Below are positions 27,103 to 35,913 of a stretch of 64,000 nucleotides of DNA, in pieces (within the stretch, counting starts at the first letter, position 1; each line of letters begins with the position of its first letter). The position numbers were made by a program, and so were the translations under genes. Source of the DNA: Kangiellaceae bacterium (GTDB lineage: Bacteria > Pseudomonadota > Gammaproteobacteria > Enterobacterales > Kangiellaceae); NCBI GenBank assembly GCA_026196875.1, contig JAPHTP010000025.1, positions 1-64,000 of the forward strand, in the 5' to 3' direction. Under the pieces are notes generated by a model, which saw nothing but the letters and a program-made list of their open reading frames with translations, was not told the DNA's origin and did no database searches.

Positions 27103-27948
27103 TTAGCCGTATTTGTTGAAAAATTCGCTTATCTTGTTAGCACAGGCCTGAGTTTGTTCAAGATGTACGTGGTGCCCCCCGGGGATTTCCTGTATTTCGA
27201 TTTTGGAGACTATTTGCTTCCTTTGTTTAAAATGCTCTGCTTGTTTAAGAAAGCCTTTATGGCCCTCGATCAATAAAATCGGTGACTTAATATCACCCAT
27301 AATATGCTGAAGGTGAGGTTCCGAAAGACGTAGTGGAGAGGAAGTTCTCAATCTCGAGTCAGCCCGCCAGGTATACCCTTCTTCAACTCGAGTTAAAGCC
27401 CTTTCGACTAACGACTTAATTAAATCAGGCTGAATATTTGACGCTTCTGCTCGGGCCTTTAGTGCCTGTTCGAATGAAGGATAAATAGGCTTACGCTTAT
27501 CTCTAAGCGCCTCCCTTTGTATTACGGCTCGAGAAAACAATTCAGAAATTTCCTGCGGCTCAGCGGTTAGTGGACCGATTGATTCGATCAGGGCTAGAGC
27601 TTTAACTCTGTCGGGTAAACTTGCCGAATAAACCGTTGAAATAGCTCCCCCCATCGAGTGCCCAAGTAAATTTATCTTGTCTTGTTTAAAATGCTCAGCT
27701 AAATCACTGATTAAATACATACCATCATAGAAGTGATACGACGCCCCTAAAGGTATGTGCCGGGAATGACCATGACCTGGAAAGTCTATTGCCACCAATC
27801 GGATATTTTCTAATTGAGCGGCCAAGCCTTCAAATGTAGCCAAATTATCCAACCAGCCGTGTAGACCAAAGACCAGAATCTTGGCATCGGGGTTCCATTC
27901 TGCCACTGCACATTCGCAGCCTGCTAGATTTAATCGATATTCAATCAC
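27103..27948 (-). CDS. Alpha/beta hydrolase
   Basis: 281 residues, cytoplasmic. HGWLDN forms the oxyanion loop, GHSMGG carries the nucleophile Ser98, and GGHHVHLEQ near the C-terminus supplies the base. Cap-region helices lie between. It resembles serine hydrolases found next to fadD in Pseudomonas and relatives, which suggests a thioesterase or lipid-related role, but the substrate is not determinable. Confidence 0.82.
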   Translation of the reverse strand: MIEYRLNLAGCECAVAEWNPDAKILVFGLHGWLDNLATFEGLAAQLENIRLVAIDFPGHGHSRHIPLGASYHFYDGMYLISDLAEHFKQDKINLLGHSMGGAISTVYSASLPDRVKALALIESIGPLTAEPQEISELFSRAVIQREALRDKRKPIYPSFEQALKARAEASNIQPDLIKSLVERALTRVEEGYTWRADSRLRTSSPLRLSEPHLQHIMGDIKSPILLIEGHKGFLKQAEHFKQRKQIVSKIEIQEIPGGHHVHLEQTQACANKISEFFNKYG

Positions 27949-28034
27949 TATTCAGGTTCTTTCAAATAAGAAATGGCGCGGCCAAGCCCAAATAAATCAA
28001 GCTTCGACCTTAAGTTTAAAATCAGAGGTTTCGA

Positions 28035-28331
28035 TTAGTCGTGAGGAGTCTCTTTAACTTTCTTAATTGCCTTTAGTACTTGCCGTTTGGCATATTTTTT
28101 TAAGTCTTTAACTTCTTCCCGCAACTGTTCACTTGGAGACTGTTTTTCTAAAAAGTTACAGACATATTTTGCTGGCATATTATTCAATGCTATTGCTGCG
28201 ATATCTTGAATTGATACTTCCGATGTAGGTACATCCGTCTCATTATCTTCTACTAGCAAGTGAATCTGTTCAAATACGATTTCTTCGGCTAAGTTTTCAA
28301 GATCATCGTGATAATACATCTCTTTATACAT
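28035..28331 (-). CDS. ComFB-like small protein
   Basis: 98 residues. The central segment DIAAIALNNMPAKYVCNF matches the conserved core of the late-competence ComFB family (ALN-x-LPP-x-YV). The N-terminal helix LAEEIVFEQIHLLVE also fits. Many ComFB proteins carry a zinc-binding set of cysteines; this one has a single Cys, so it is a metal-free variant. Cyanobacterial ComFB homologues have been reported to bind cyclic dinucleotides; whether this protein does is unknown. The C-terminus is a Lys-rich helix. Lies about 86 bases after the end of the hydrolase start region and is transcribed the same way. Confidence 0.65.
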   Translation of the reverse strand: MYKEMYYHDDLENLAEEIVFEQIHLLVEDNETDVPTSEVSIQDIAAIALNNMPAKYVCNFLEKQSPSEQLREEVKDLKKYAKRQVLKAIKKVKETPHD

Positions 28332-28551
28332 TGACAGCTCCCGTTAAGTAAGTGCTCCAACTCGGTGATAGGTTTAACAGTTTTTATTCCGCGCCCTATT
28401 CACTTGTCCCCAAATTAAACGCTTTAGCATAAAAAAGCTAGCATTCTTTATAGTCTAGAACATATCTTTAACTCCGCTAGTACCTTTATCGATATATCAG
28501 TTAAAATGTGCGCCTTTTTTACACTCAGTTAAACAAGTCCAATTGTCTGCC

Positions 28552-29745
28552 ATGCCTGAAAATGACTCTATACACTACGACGTTGTAATAATTGGCGCCG
28601 GAGCCGCAGGACTTATGTGCGCTGCTACCGCGGCCGGTCGCGGCAAAAATACTATCGTACTAGACCATGCGAATAAAATGGCAAAGAAAGTCCTTATGTC
28701 TGGTGGCGGGAAATGTAATTTTACCAACATGTATGTTGAACCTGAAAATTTCCTTTCTCAAAACCCGCACTTTTGTAAATCAGCCCTGAGCCGGTACACC
28801 CAATGGGATTTTATTAGTTTGGTCGACAAATATGGTATTGAATACTATGAAAAAGAACTCGGTCAATTGTTCTGCAAACAATCCTCCAAAGAAATTCGAG
28901 ATTTACTATTAAACGAGTGTCAGAAGGTAAACGCGAGAATTCAACTTAAGTGCGATGTCTTAAGTGTCAAACCTGTACAGGATGGATTCACAATAGACAC
29001 ATCACTCGGTCAATACAAGTGCAACTCTTTGATAATCGCCACCGGTGGGCTATCTATTCCGACAATGGGAGCCTCCGGTTTTGGTTATCAAATTGCAGAG
29101 CAATTTGGGCACAAAATAGTTGAAACCGGCGCAGGATTAACTCCACTCACCTTTAAAGGGAAATTACTACAACAGTTCATAGAATTGGCTGGAAACTCCG
29201 CTCGCTGTCGAGTCAGTTGTGGTGGCCAGAGTTTTACAAATGCAGTTCTGTTTACCCACAAGGGTCTGAGTGGTCCCGCAATATTGCAGATTTCCAACTA
29301 TTGGAAGAAAGGTGATTACCTCGAAGTAAACTGGATGCCTGATTTAGATATCGATGAATGGCTCTCCAAGGGTATATCGCAACGCCCTGAAGCCTTGTTA
29401 AGAACTCTACTGGCCACTGAGTTTAGCCAAACAATCGCCAACTTTATTTGTCGTCTAATAGGATTTGATAAAAAGTTAAAACAGATTGACCACAAAGAGA
29501 AGCTACATATTATCAATCTACTCGAAAACTGGCGGATCTTCCCTGATGATGTTGAAGGGTATCGAGTAGCAGAAGTGACACTGGGTGGAGTAGATACTTC
29601 GGAAATATCATCAAAGACCTTTGAATCCCAAAGGCAGTCTGGTCTCTATTTTATTGGGGAAGTACTTGATGTAACCGGTCATCTAGGAGGATTTAACTTT
29701 CAGTGGGCATGGGCATCTGGTTATGCCGCGGGACAGTATGTTTAA
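28552..29745 (+). CDS. YhiN/HI0933-family flavoprotein
   Basis: 397 residues from the ATG at 28552; an in-frame TTG three codons upstream is also open. The N-terminal FAD-binding Rossmann motif is VVIIGAGAAGLMCA, followed by KVLMSGGGKCNFTN and IATGGLSIPTMGASG, diagnostic of the HI0933-like family. The end, GEVLDVTGHLGGFNFQWAWASG, is the conserved C-terminal FAD contact. The reaction is not settled (annotated variously as aminoacetone oxidase or NAD(P)/FAD oxidoreductase). Single gene, divergent from the ComFB-like gene. Confidence 0.9.
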   Translation: MPENDSIHYDVVIIGAGAAGLMCAATAAGRGKNTIVLDHANKMAKKVLMSGGGKCNFTNMYVEPENFLSQNPHFCKSALSRYTQWDFISLVDKYGIEYYEKELGQLFCKQSSKEIRDLLLNECQKVNARIQLKCDVLSVKPVQDGFTIDTSLGQYKCNSLIIATGGLSIPTMGASGFGYQIAEQFGHKIVETGAGLTPLTFKGKLLQQFIELAGNSARCRVSCGGQSFTNAVLFTHKGLSGPAILQISNYWKKGDYLEVNWMPDLDIDEWLSKGISQRPEALLRTLLATEFSQTIANFICRLIGFDKKLKQIDHKEKLHIINLLENWRIFPDDVEGYRVAEVTLGGVDTSEISSKTFESQRQSGLYFIGEVLDVTGHLGGFNFQWAWASGYAAGQYV

Positions 29746-29802
29746 ATGGCTTGTAGCTACACTCAAAAACTGACCTTCAAACCCGATGCGTTTGTAGTTC
29801 GC

Positions 29803-31935
29803 TTACTCCAACACAACGATATCATTATTGATTGCTATAAACTGACTCAGTAATAGCTCGTTATTCTTTAGCCCGGTTACTTTCCAGGCTGTTGCTTTTA
29901 GGGGCAAGATTGCTTTTATGAACTGCCCTTCCATGTTGTATTGATTGAGAATCAAATTACTCCTATCAACACTATAAAGTAACTGCTCGTAAATGAATAA
30001 AGCTTTACCATTTAAGTGGGGCAATCGCTTGGTTTCACTATTGCCCTTATCCAGAGGACGCGTAAAAACATCACCGTTTAAATTACTGTAAATAAGCTGA
30101 TTTTTATGTACCCAAGCGGCTTCAACCTGGTTAACACCAAAAGGGATAAGTTCGTTTTTAGCAAAATTCAGGCGGTATAAACCTCCTGGGATGGGGTCGT
30201 TTAACAAAACCAAAAGCTGATTTTCTTTATACCAGGACAAAACAGAGAAAAGAGGTTTATTTGTGCTAAACAATTCAGTATTGCCACTTAAATCTGTAAC
30301 GGCGAGCTTATCATCTGAGACCCAAGCCAAATGATTGCCATCCGGTGACCAGCTATAGCTGTGGATACTATTTTGGGAAGTTTCAAAAGTTAATTGTAAC
30401 GCCTGCCCCTGGTTTTGAAACTGGCGCCAAATCCAGATCTGATCATGCCCGCTACGATCCGAAATAAATGCAATTTGCTCACCATTTGGTTGATACATAG
30501 CATTTCTTTCTTGAGCAGTAGTGCGGGCTAAACTCGCAAAGGGTAGTTTCTGGGCGTTTAATTCCAACTCAAGTGGAGCCGAGTCTTTCTCACCTAGCGT
30601 TATTCGAGCTATGTCGATATCTTTCTTGCCCTTTACGGCCAGTACACTATTGTCTCTCGGATGTTCGGCGACAGATACTAAATTAGCTTCCGGTGTTTTT
30701 ATTAAGCGTAGCTGCCCATTTAATCCTATTTTATATAGCCGGTTATTACTAATTGCGAGCAAATATTCCCCATGGAGGCCAAAATTAGCGACAAAATTCT
30801 GATATTGACTCATTTCCTCTGAAAGTTGGATCTTTTCTCTGCTAATTAATCTCCCATCTTTGTCCAATAGCTCTATTTGGTTATCAAAGCGTTTATTGCG
30901 GCTAATAATTACAAAACGTTTATTCGAAGGATCGTAATCAAAATGATAAATGTAATTTTCTTCGGAAGAATATAGCGGAGTTAACTCCTTGCTTAAATCA
31001 TCATACTGCACCAATTGGTAACGCCCGCCTTCATACTGTAAAAAAGCATACTGATGATTTGTTAGAGCTTTTGGTTTACTTATACTTTCAACCTGACATT
31101 GATACCGCAACTCGGGTTTTATGGGGGTTGATAATGCCTGGGCGAAATCTAACGTAGCAATACTCCAACACATTTGATCTACTGTAGGGTTTGTCCCCTT
31201 TTTACTTAGTTCATCGCAATGTTGTTTAGCGGAAAACACTAGTTCTCGGCCGTCAGTGGTAAAACTCATCTCACCGTAGTAGCCGGCTTGTTCGGTTAAC
31301 TGACTTTCTCTGCCCGTGTCCTGATGTTTTGCCCATAAATGGCTTTTACATGCTCCTGCGTAACGATTAAACACCAAATATTTTGTATTGGGACTAAATA
31401 AGGCATAGGTTTCATGGGCATCCGTCTGCGTTAGTGGTTTAACTTGGGTATATTGAACAGGTTGCCCACCCGGCCAAAATACACTGACAAATGTTACGAG
31501 CAATAAAGCGGCTATGGCAAACCATAAAATCCTAGCCTTCTTTATGCCTTGCTTTTCGGACCTATTCTCTAATTCTGGAACAGGGGAAGCAGCTGATAGT
31601 ATTTTTGGGGGAGCTTGCCAGTTAACCTCGGCCAGCAGGCGATAACCTATCCTGGGATGGGTGGCTATAATAGTCGGGGCCTTGGCATTGTCGCCCAGTT
31701 CTTTTCGCAGGATGGCGATACAGCGTTGCAACGCGTTAGGCACCACTTCAGCTCCCTGCCAAACGCGCTCCATAATTTCCTTATGGGTCACTACTTCATT
31801 TTGGCGTTCAGCTAACAGTAGCAGGACTTTTAAAACCTTCGGTTCTAGTTGGATCTGATGTTGTCTTTTTATAATCGCAGAGAGAGACAGATCAATTTTA
31901 AAACCAGCAACGTAAAATATTTTTACTTCTGACAC
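29803..31935 (-). CDS. Membrane-bound winged-helix regulator with periplasmic beta-propeller (CadC/TolB-like)
   Basis: 710 residues. Residues 1-105 form an OmpR/CadC-type winged helix (ending in the THPRIGYRL wing). A transmembrane helix lies near 130-152 (LWFAIAALLLVTFVSVFWPG). The rest, about 160-710, is beta-rich with TolB/WD-like repeats such as FISDRSGHDQIWIW and SWSPDGNHLAWVSDD, so a periplasmic propeller. This one-component design senses outside and binds DNA inside without phosphorylation. It is divergent from an exported metallo-beta-lactamase-fold gene, and an 11-bp tandem repeat lies between them, making that gene the likely target. Confidence 0.85.
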   Translation of the reverse strand: MSEVKIFYVAGFKIDLSLSAIIKRQHQIQLEPKVLKVLLLLAERQNEVVTHKEIMERVWQGAEVVPNALQRCIAILRKELGDNAKAPTIIATHPRIGYRLLAEVNWQAPPKILSAASPVPELENRSEKQGIKKARILWFAIAALLLVTFVSVFWPGGQPVQYTQVKPLTQTDAHETYALFSPNTKYLVFNRYAGACKSHLWAKHQDTGRESQLTEQAGYYGEMSFTTDGRELVFSAKQHCDELSKKGTNPTVDQMCWSIATLDFAQALSTPIKPELRYQCQVESISKPKALTNHQYAFLQYEGGRYQLVQYDDLSKELTPLYSSEENYIYHFDYDPSNKRFVIISRNKRFDNQIELLDKDGRLISREKIQLSEEMSQYQNFVANFGLHGEYLLAISNNRLYKIGLNGQLRLIKTPEANLVSVAEHPRDNSVLAVKGKKDIDIARITLGEKDSAPLELELNAQKLPFASLARTTAQERNAMYQPNGEQIAFISDRSGHDQIWIWRQFQNQGQALQLTFETSQNSIHSYSWSPDGNHLAWVSDDKLAVTDLSGNTELFSTNKPLFSVLSWYKENQLLVLLNDPIPGGLYRLNFAKNELIPFGVNQVEAAWVHKNQLIYSNLNGDVFTRPLDKGNSETKRLPHLNGKALFIYEQLLYSVDRSNLILNQYNMEGQFIKAILPLKATAWKVTGLKNNELLLSQFIAINNDIVVLE

Positions 31936-32049
31936 CGTGCCTCACTTTTGATAAGTTAAAAAACCGAAATCTTATGGATTATTGGTTCGACTGTCGAGGA
32001 GCAGATAGAAAAATGCGTTAAATAGTAAGCCAATATAGACCATCAGCAA

Positions 32050-32071
32050 TTCATAAGCATTTCATAAGCAT
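32050..32071 (+). promoter_or_regulatory. Tandem 11-bp direct repeat, candidate regulator site
   Basis: TTCATAAGCAT occurs twice head to tail (32050-32060 and 32061-32071) with no mismatch. A period of 11 puts both on the same face of DNA, as expected for OmpR/CadC-type winged-helix dimers. It lies 75 bases before the metallo-beta-lactamase-fold gene and 115 bases from the divergent regulator gene. Confidence 0.6.
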
Positions 32072-32145
32072 ACTTTGTTGCCATCAGCCCAGACAATTCC
32101 TTTAAATACCCGATAACAGAACACACCCAATTTGAGGTTAATTTA

Positions 32146-33711
32146 ATGGGATATAAAAAGGCGTATTTCCAACAATTTAAGCTAGGGACAATCGCATTCT
32201 TGCTAATGCAATTCAGCCCGAGTTTAGTAGCTGGAGAAAAAGAAAACGACATTATAAATAAGTCGGTGGAAGCCTACGGCGGCGAGAAACTAAAACAACT
32301 GCAAAATCTAAAATATACAGATAACATGAAGCATTTTTTCCAAATGCAGAGTGGTCATTCTGCCCAAGGCCCTATGACCACGCATTTAAATACTTACCAG
32401 ATTGAAGCCAGCTTAGATCTAGTTAATAAGCGTAAAGCGTTTAAACGAGCCACCACGCGGTTAGTCGGAAATCATGCAAGTAAAAACCTGACAACCACTC
32501 ACAGAGTATTTGCTGAAGACAAAGGCTATGTTATAGATCACTGTTTAGAGCAATACCAATTTGTTCCAGGCGTTAATTACGGAAATGCAGATGTGGGGTT
32601 TAGTCTAATGCTGGACCCCCTGATCATTAAACAACTCTATCAAGATAGAAATAATAGTCAATTGATAGATAAAGCTTACATTCAAGGACAAGCGCATGAT
32701 GTACTAACCGCAAATGAAGGCACTAAACGAGAATACACACTCTACCTTAATCAGAAAAACGGCCATTTGAGCCGCATGATTAAAAAGCACGGCCAGCAAA
32801 TCCGTAGCTATGACTTTCTGGAACACCAACAATCGCAAGGAATAACCTGGGCCAAACAAATGCTTGTTGCCACGGCAGAGCAACCTGTCTATCACACAGA
32901 TTCCAGGCATCTCAGTTTTAACTCAATGCAAAAGAACCAGTTCGACATTCCCTCCGGTTACCAGCAAGTAAAGCAACCTCAAGCTGTAGATGTGTCAGAA
33001 CTAACCATCAGGCAATTAGCTAACGGTGTTTATTTTGTGGGGCAAGGATGGGGATATACATTATTCGTTGATGCAGGAGAATATTATGTTTCAGCCGGCG
33101 CCTGGGGAATGGAAAATAACTCTCACTCCTGGCAGCAAGGATTATCTCTATTAAGGCAGACAACTGGCAGCAATAAGCCGGTGGCGCAGCATGTTGTTAC
33201 CCATCATCATACCGACCATATGTCGTCACTGAGCGATATAATTGAGCAAGGGGCAAATTTAATCATCCATCCAACAGATATTGCTGGAGTTAAAAAACAT
33301 CTGCAACATTCACTGAAGGATAGTAAGTTTGTACCAATAGAAAAGATAAGCCATCTGGCCGATGGAAAAATCATATTATTTGACGTGCCTAATAGTCATG
33401 CCAGCCACAATTTAGTGATCTATCTACCTGAGCATAAACTACTATTCACGGAAGATATGTTTGGTAGTAGCTATGTGACAGAATTACATTCACCAAATAA
33501 CTGGCCAAGTCAGGATACCTATCAAAGGCTTTGGACCTTAACGAATAAAGTCAAACAACTCGGTTTGTCAATAGAACAATACGTATCATCCCATCATGCC
33601 AGAGTATTAAGCCAAACAGATATTGACAAGGCGTTGAATTTAAATTGCCCCTCTGAACAGGTGCTCAAAACAAGGCTATACGGCCACTCTAAAAATATCG
33701 AACAGCCTTAG
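32146..33711 (+). CDS. Exported metallo-beta-lactamase-fold hydrolase
   Basis: 521 residues. A signal peptide occupies roughly 1-28 (hydrophobic LGTIAFLLMQFSPSLVAG). The middle third (40-270) has no family I can name and looks like beta structure. The metallo-beta-lactamase domain is C-terminal, with the zinc motif HxHxDH at His353, His355, Asp357, His358, a further histidine in NSHASHNLVIY, the TEDM segment, and HHARVL at the end. Substrate unknown. Because its length and N-terminal domain differ from plain lactamases, antibiotic hydrolysis should not be assumed. Divergent from the membrane regulator. Confidence 0.8.
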   Translation: MGYKKAYFQQFKLGTIAFLLMQFSPSLVAGEKENDIINKSVEAYGGEKLKQLQNLKYTDNMKHFFQMQSGHSAQGPMTTHLNTYQIEASLDLVNKRKAFKRATTRLVGNHASKNLTTTHRVFAEDKGYVIDHCLEQYQFVPGVNYGNADVGFSLMLDPLIIKQLYQDRNNSQLIDKAYIQGQAHDVLTANEGTKREYTLYLNQKNGHLSRMIKKHGQQIRSYDFLEHQQSQGITWAKQMLVATAEQPVYHTDSRHLSFNSMQKNQFDIPSGYQQVKQPQAVDVSELTIRQLANGVYFVGQGWGYTLFVDAGEYYVSAGAWGMENNSHSWQQGLSLLRQTTGSNKPVAQHVVTHHHTDHMSSLSDIIEQGANLIIHPTDIAGVKKHLQHSLKDSKFVPIEKISHLADGKIILFDVPNSHASHNLVIYLPEHKLLFTEDMFGSSYVTELHSPNNWPSQDTYQRLWTLTNKVKQLGLSIEQYVSSHHARVLSQTDIDKALNLNCPSEQVLKTRLYGHSKNIEQP

Positions 33712-33821
33712 TGATTAAGATACAGGTCTTACTAACAGAGAAAGCTTTATCGTGGGAAAAGATAGAAATTGTCTTCGCTTTTTATTCTATAATAATGAAA
33801 ATATGATGAGTCCCAAAAGTT

Positions 33822-33849
33822 AAAAAAGGCCGCTATTGCGGCCTTTTTT
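33822..33849. terminator. Bidirectional intrinsic terminator
   Basis: AAAAAAGGCCGC, loop TATT, GCGGCCTTTTTT is perfectly symmetric, so it works both for the metallo-beta-lactamase-fold gene and for the convergent accD. Confidence 0.93.
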
Positions 33850-33867
33850 AACCGAGAATAATCAAAA

Positions 33868-34746
33868 TTACTCTTCTACTTCTTCAGCAACCGCTGGTTT
33901 ATTAGCCATTTTAAGTAGTAAGTTAGCAATCTTTTCACGCATCTCACGACGGTCAACAATCATGTCTATAGCACCATGATCTAACAAAAACTCACTTCGT
34001 TGAAACCCATCAGGAAGCGTTTCACGCACGGTTTGTTCAATTACTCGAGGACCGGCAAATCCAATTAAAGCATTTGGTTCTCCAATATTTACATCACCGA
34101 GCATAGCCAAACTTGCCGAAACACCGCCCATTGTAGGGTCTGTTAATACCGAAATGAAAGGGAGCCCTTTATCTGACATTCGAGCCAATGCAGCACTAGT
34201 TTTAGCCATCTGGAACAATGAAATAAGCGCTTCCTGCATTCGAGCTCCGCCACTAGTCGAAAAACAAATCAGCGGTAATCCTTCTTTAATACAGTGAGAA
34301 GCAGCTCGTACAAACTTTTCACCGACTACTGAAGCCATTGAGCCTGCCATAAAATTAAACTCAAAAGAACACGCTACCACAGGCAATCCTTTAAGCTCTC
34401 CTTTAAAAACTACCAAGGCATCATTTTCCCCAGATACTTTTTGGGCGCCAGTAATTCTGTCTTTATAGCGCTTGGAGTCCTTAAATTTCAGCTGGTCTAC
34501 AGGCTTAAGCTCACTACCAATTTCCCCTAATTCACCCTCGTCCAAAAAGTTAATCAAACGGTCTCTGGCACCAATCCGCATATGATATGAACACTTCGGA
34601 CAAACTTCTTGATTACGCTCTAGTTCAGCCTTGTAGATCACCGAATCACAGTTTTTACATTTGGCCCACACGCCCTCAGGAACAGATTTTCGTCTGTCTG
34701 CAACAGAAGTCGTTCGTTTGGGAAGTATTCTTTCAAACCAACTCAT
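33868..34746 (-). CDS. accD: Acetyl-CoA carboxylase carboxyltransferase subunit beta
   Basis: 292 residues from the ATG at 34746; an in-frame TTG two codons upstream is rejected because [10 protein letters not shown] is the standard AccD start. The N-terminal zinc finger has CKNC and CPKC pairs. The carboxyltransferase domain includes [26 protein letters not shown], the PTMGGVSAS oxyanion region and [10 protein letters not shown]. With AccA it moves carboxyl from biotin to acetyl-CoA, the first committed step of fatty acid synthesis. Follows truA by 216 bases as in Pseudomonas, but trpF is missing between them. Confidence 0.95.
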   Translation of the reverse strand: MSWFERILPKRTTSVADRRKSVPEGVWAKCKNCDSVIYKAELERNQEVCPKCSYHMRIGARDRLINFLDEGELGEIGSELKPVDQLKFKDSKRYKDRITGAQKVSGENDALVVFKGELKGLPVVACSFEFNFMAGSMASVVGEKFVRAASHCIKEGLPLICFSTSGGARMQEALISLFQMAKTSAALARMSDKGLPFISVLTDPTMGGVSASLAMLGDVNIGEPNALIGFAGPRVIEQTVRETLPDGFQRSEFLLDHGAIDMIVDRREMREKIANLLLKMANKPAVAEEVEE

Positions 34747-34962
34747 ATACAACTCTTATTTTAACGTAGGTAAAATTCTGGCGGTATTCTACCACCCTTT
34801 GTTTAAAGATTAAGTAGTTAGCTAAATAAAACTGGTCTAATCTCTACCAACAATTCGAAAACAATCTTTCAATCTTCAATTGTGTGCCTCGATTATCTTT
34901 GAGACTAAACAATAGCTAACAGGTTCATTTTGTTATTGCTCGAAAATATCTCACTACCAAGG

Positions 34963-35757
34963 TTAAGATAATTGCTCCGGTAAGGTCAGCGGGCCTAAAA
35001 TTTTTTGCGGCAAACCGGTTTCTTTGGGATAACCAACATCTACTAAATACAGTCCATCAGGTTTAGCCGTCATCGCTGCTTGAGTTCGATCTCTTTTGGC
35101 CAGCAGCATTTCGATATAGTGAGTATCTTGAGTTCCCTTGCCAACTTCTAACAAACTCCCGGCGATGTTACGCACCATATGATGGAGGAAGGCATTGGCG
35201 GTTATGTCTATCACTACAAATTGATTCCATTGAATAACGCTGACTTTCTCTACAAAACGAAACGGGGTTGGGGATTGGCACGAAGCTGCTTGAAAAGATG
35301 AAAAGTTTTGCTCACCGCATAAAGCTTGGGCTGCCAGATCCATATCTTCTACATTTAGTGGAGTTCGGATCCAGGTCACTAGTCCAGATAAATTTGCGGG
35401 CCGTTGCCTGGTATTTTGAATCACGTATCGATAACGTCTGCTAAACGCAGAGTGTCGAGCGTGAAAATCATCTGACACATGCTGCGCCCAAGTTACGGAA
35501 ATATCGTCAGGTAAAAGCGTATTAGCTCCCAACAACCATGCTTTTAAAGGCCTTTCAGATTTGAGCTCAAAATTAACAACCTGACCGGTAGCATGTACCC
35601 CCGTATCAGTCCTACCAGCGCAGCTAACTTCAACGGGGTGATTGGCAATTTCAGATAGCGCTTTTTCTAAAGCTTCCTGCACCGATGGCGAGTGAGACTG
35701 CTTTTGCCAACCGCAATAATTACGACCTGAATATTCAATACCTAATGCAATGTTCAT
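34963..35757 (-). CDS. truA: tRNA pseudouridine(38-40) synthase TruA
   Basis: 264 residues, the family norm. Catalytic Asp51 lies in AGRTDTGVHATGQVV; RRYRYVI and FLHHMVRNIAGSLLEVG are the other signatures. It modifies U38-U40 of the tRNA anticodon arm. Located between fimV and accD, the order known from Pseudomonas and many gammaproteobacteria. The terminator after fimV's end lies upstream, so truA starts a new transcript with accD. Confidence 0.95.
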   Translation of the reverse strand: MNIALGIEYSGRNYCGWQKQSHSPSVQEALEKALSEIANHPVEVSCAGRTDTGVHATGQVVNFELKSERPLKAWLLGANTLLPDDISVTWAQHVSDDFHARHSAFSRRYRYVIQNTRQRPANLSGLVTWIRTPLNVEDMDLAAQALCGEQNFSSFQAASCQSPTPFRFVEKVSVIQWNQFVVIDITANAFLHHMVRNIAGSLLEVGKGTQDTHYIEMLLAKRDRTQAAMTAKPDGLYLVDVGYPKETGLPQKILGPLTLPEQLS

Positions 35758-35852
35758 ACTGTGATATAAAAATCAATTTGCTCTGTTATTTCGTTCTTTA
35801 AATATCGACCACCTATAAATCTTGACTACTTTATATCTTGGTTTTGGCCAAT

Positions 35853-35878
35853 AAAAAAGGCGGTAAAACCGCCCTTTT
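35853..35878 (-). terminator. Intrinsic terminator of fimV
   Basis: GGCGGT/ACCGCC stem (35859-35864, 35868-35873) with a 3-base loop, T-run on the minus strand, 36 bases after the fimV stop. Confidence 0.88.
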
Positions 35879-35913
35879 AGTATTTTAAACTGAATTAACT
35901 GCTAATCAATCAA

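Noticed and set aside
32146-33711. Antibiotic-resistance metallo-beta-lactamase
   Set aside because: The fold alone is not enough; length, N-terminal domain and neighbouring regulator do not match known resistance enzymes.
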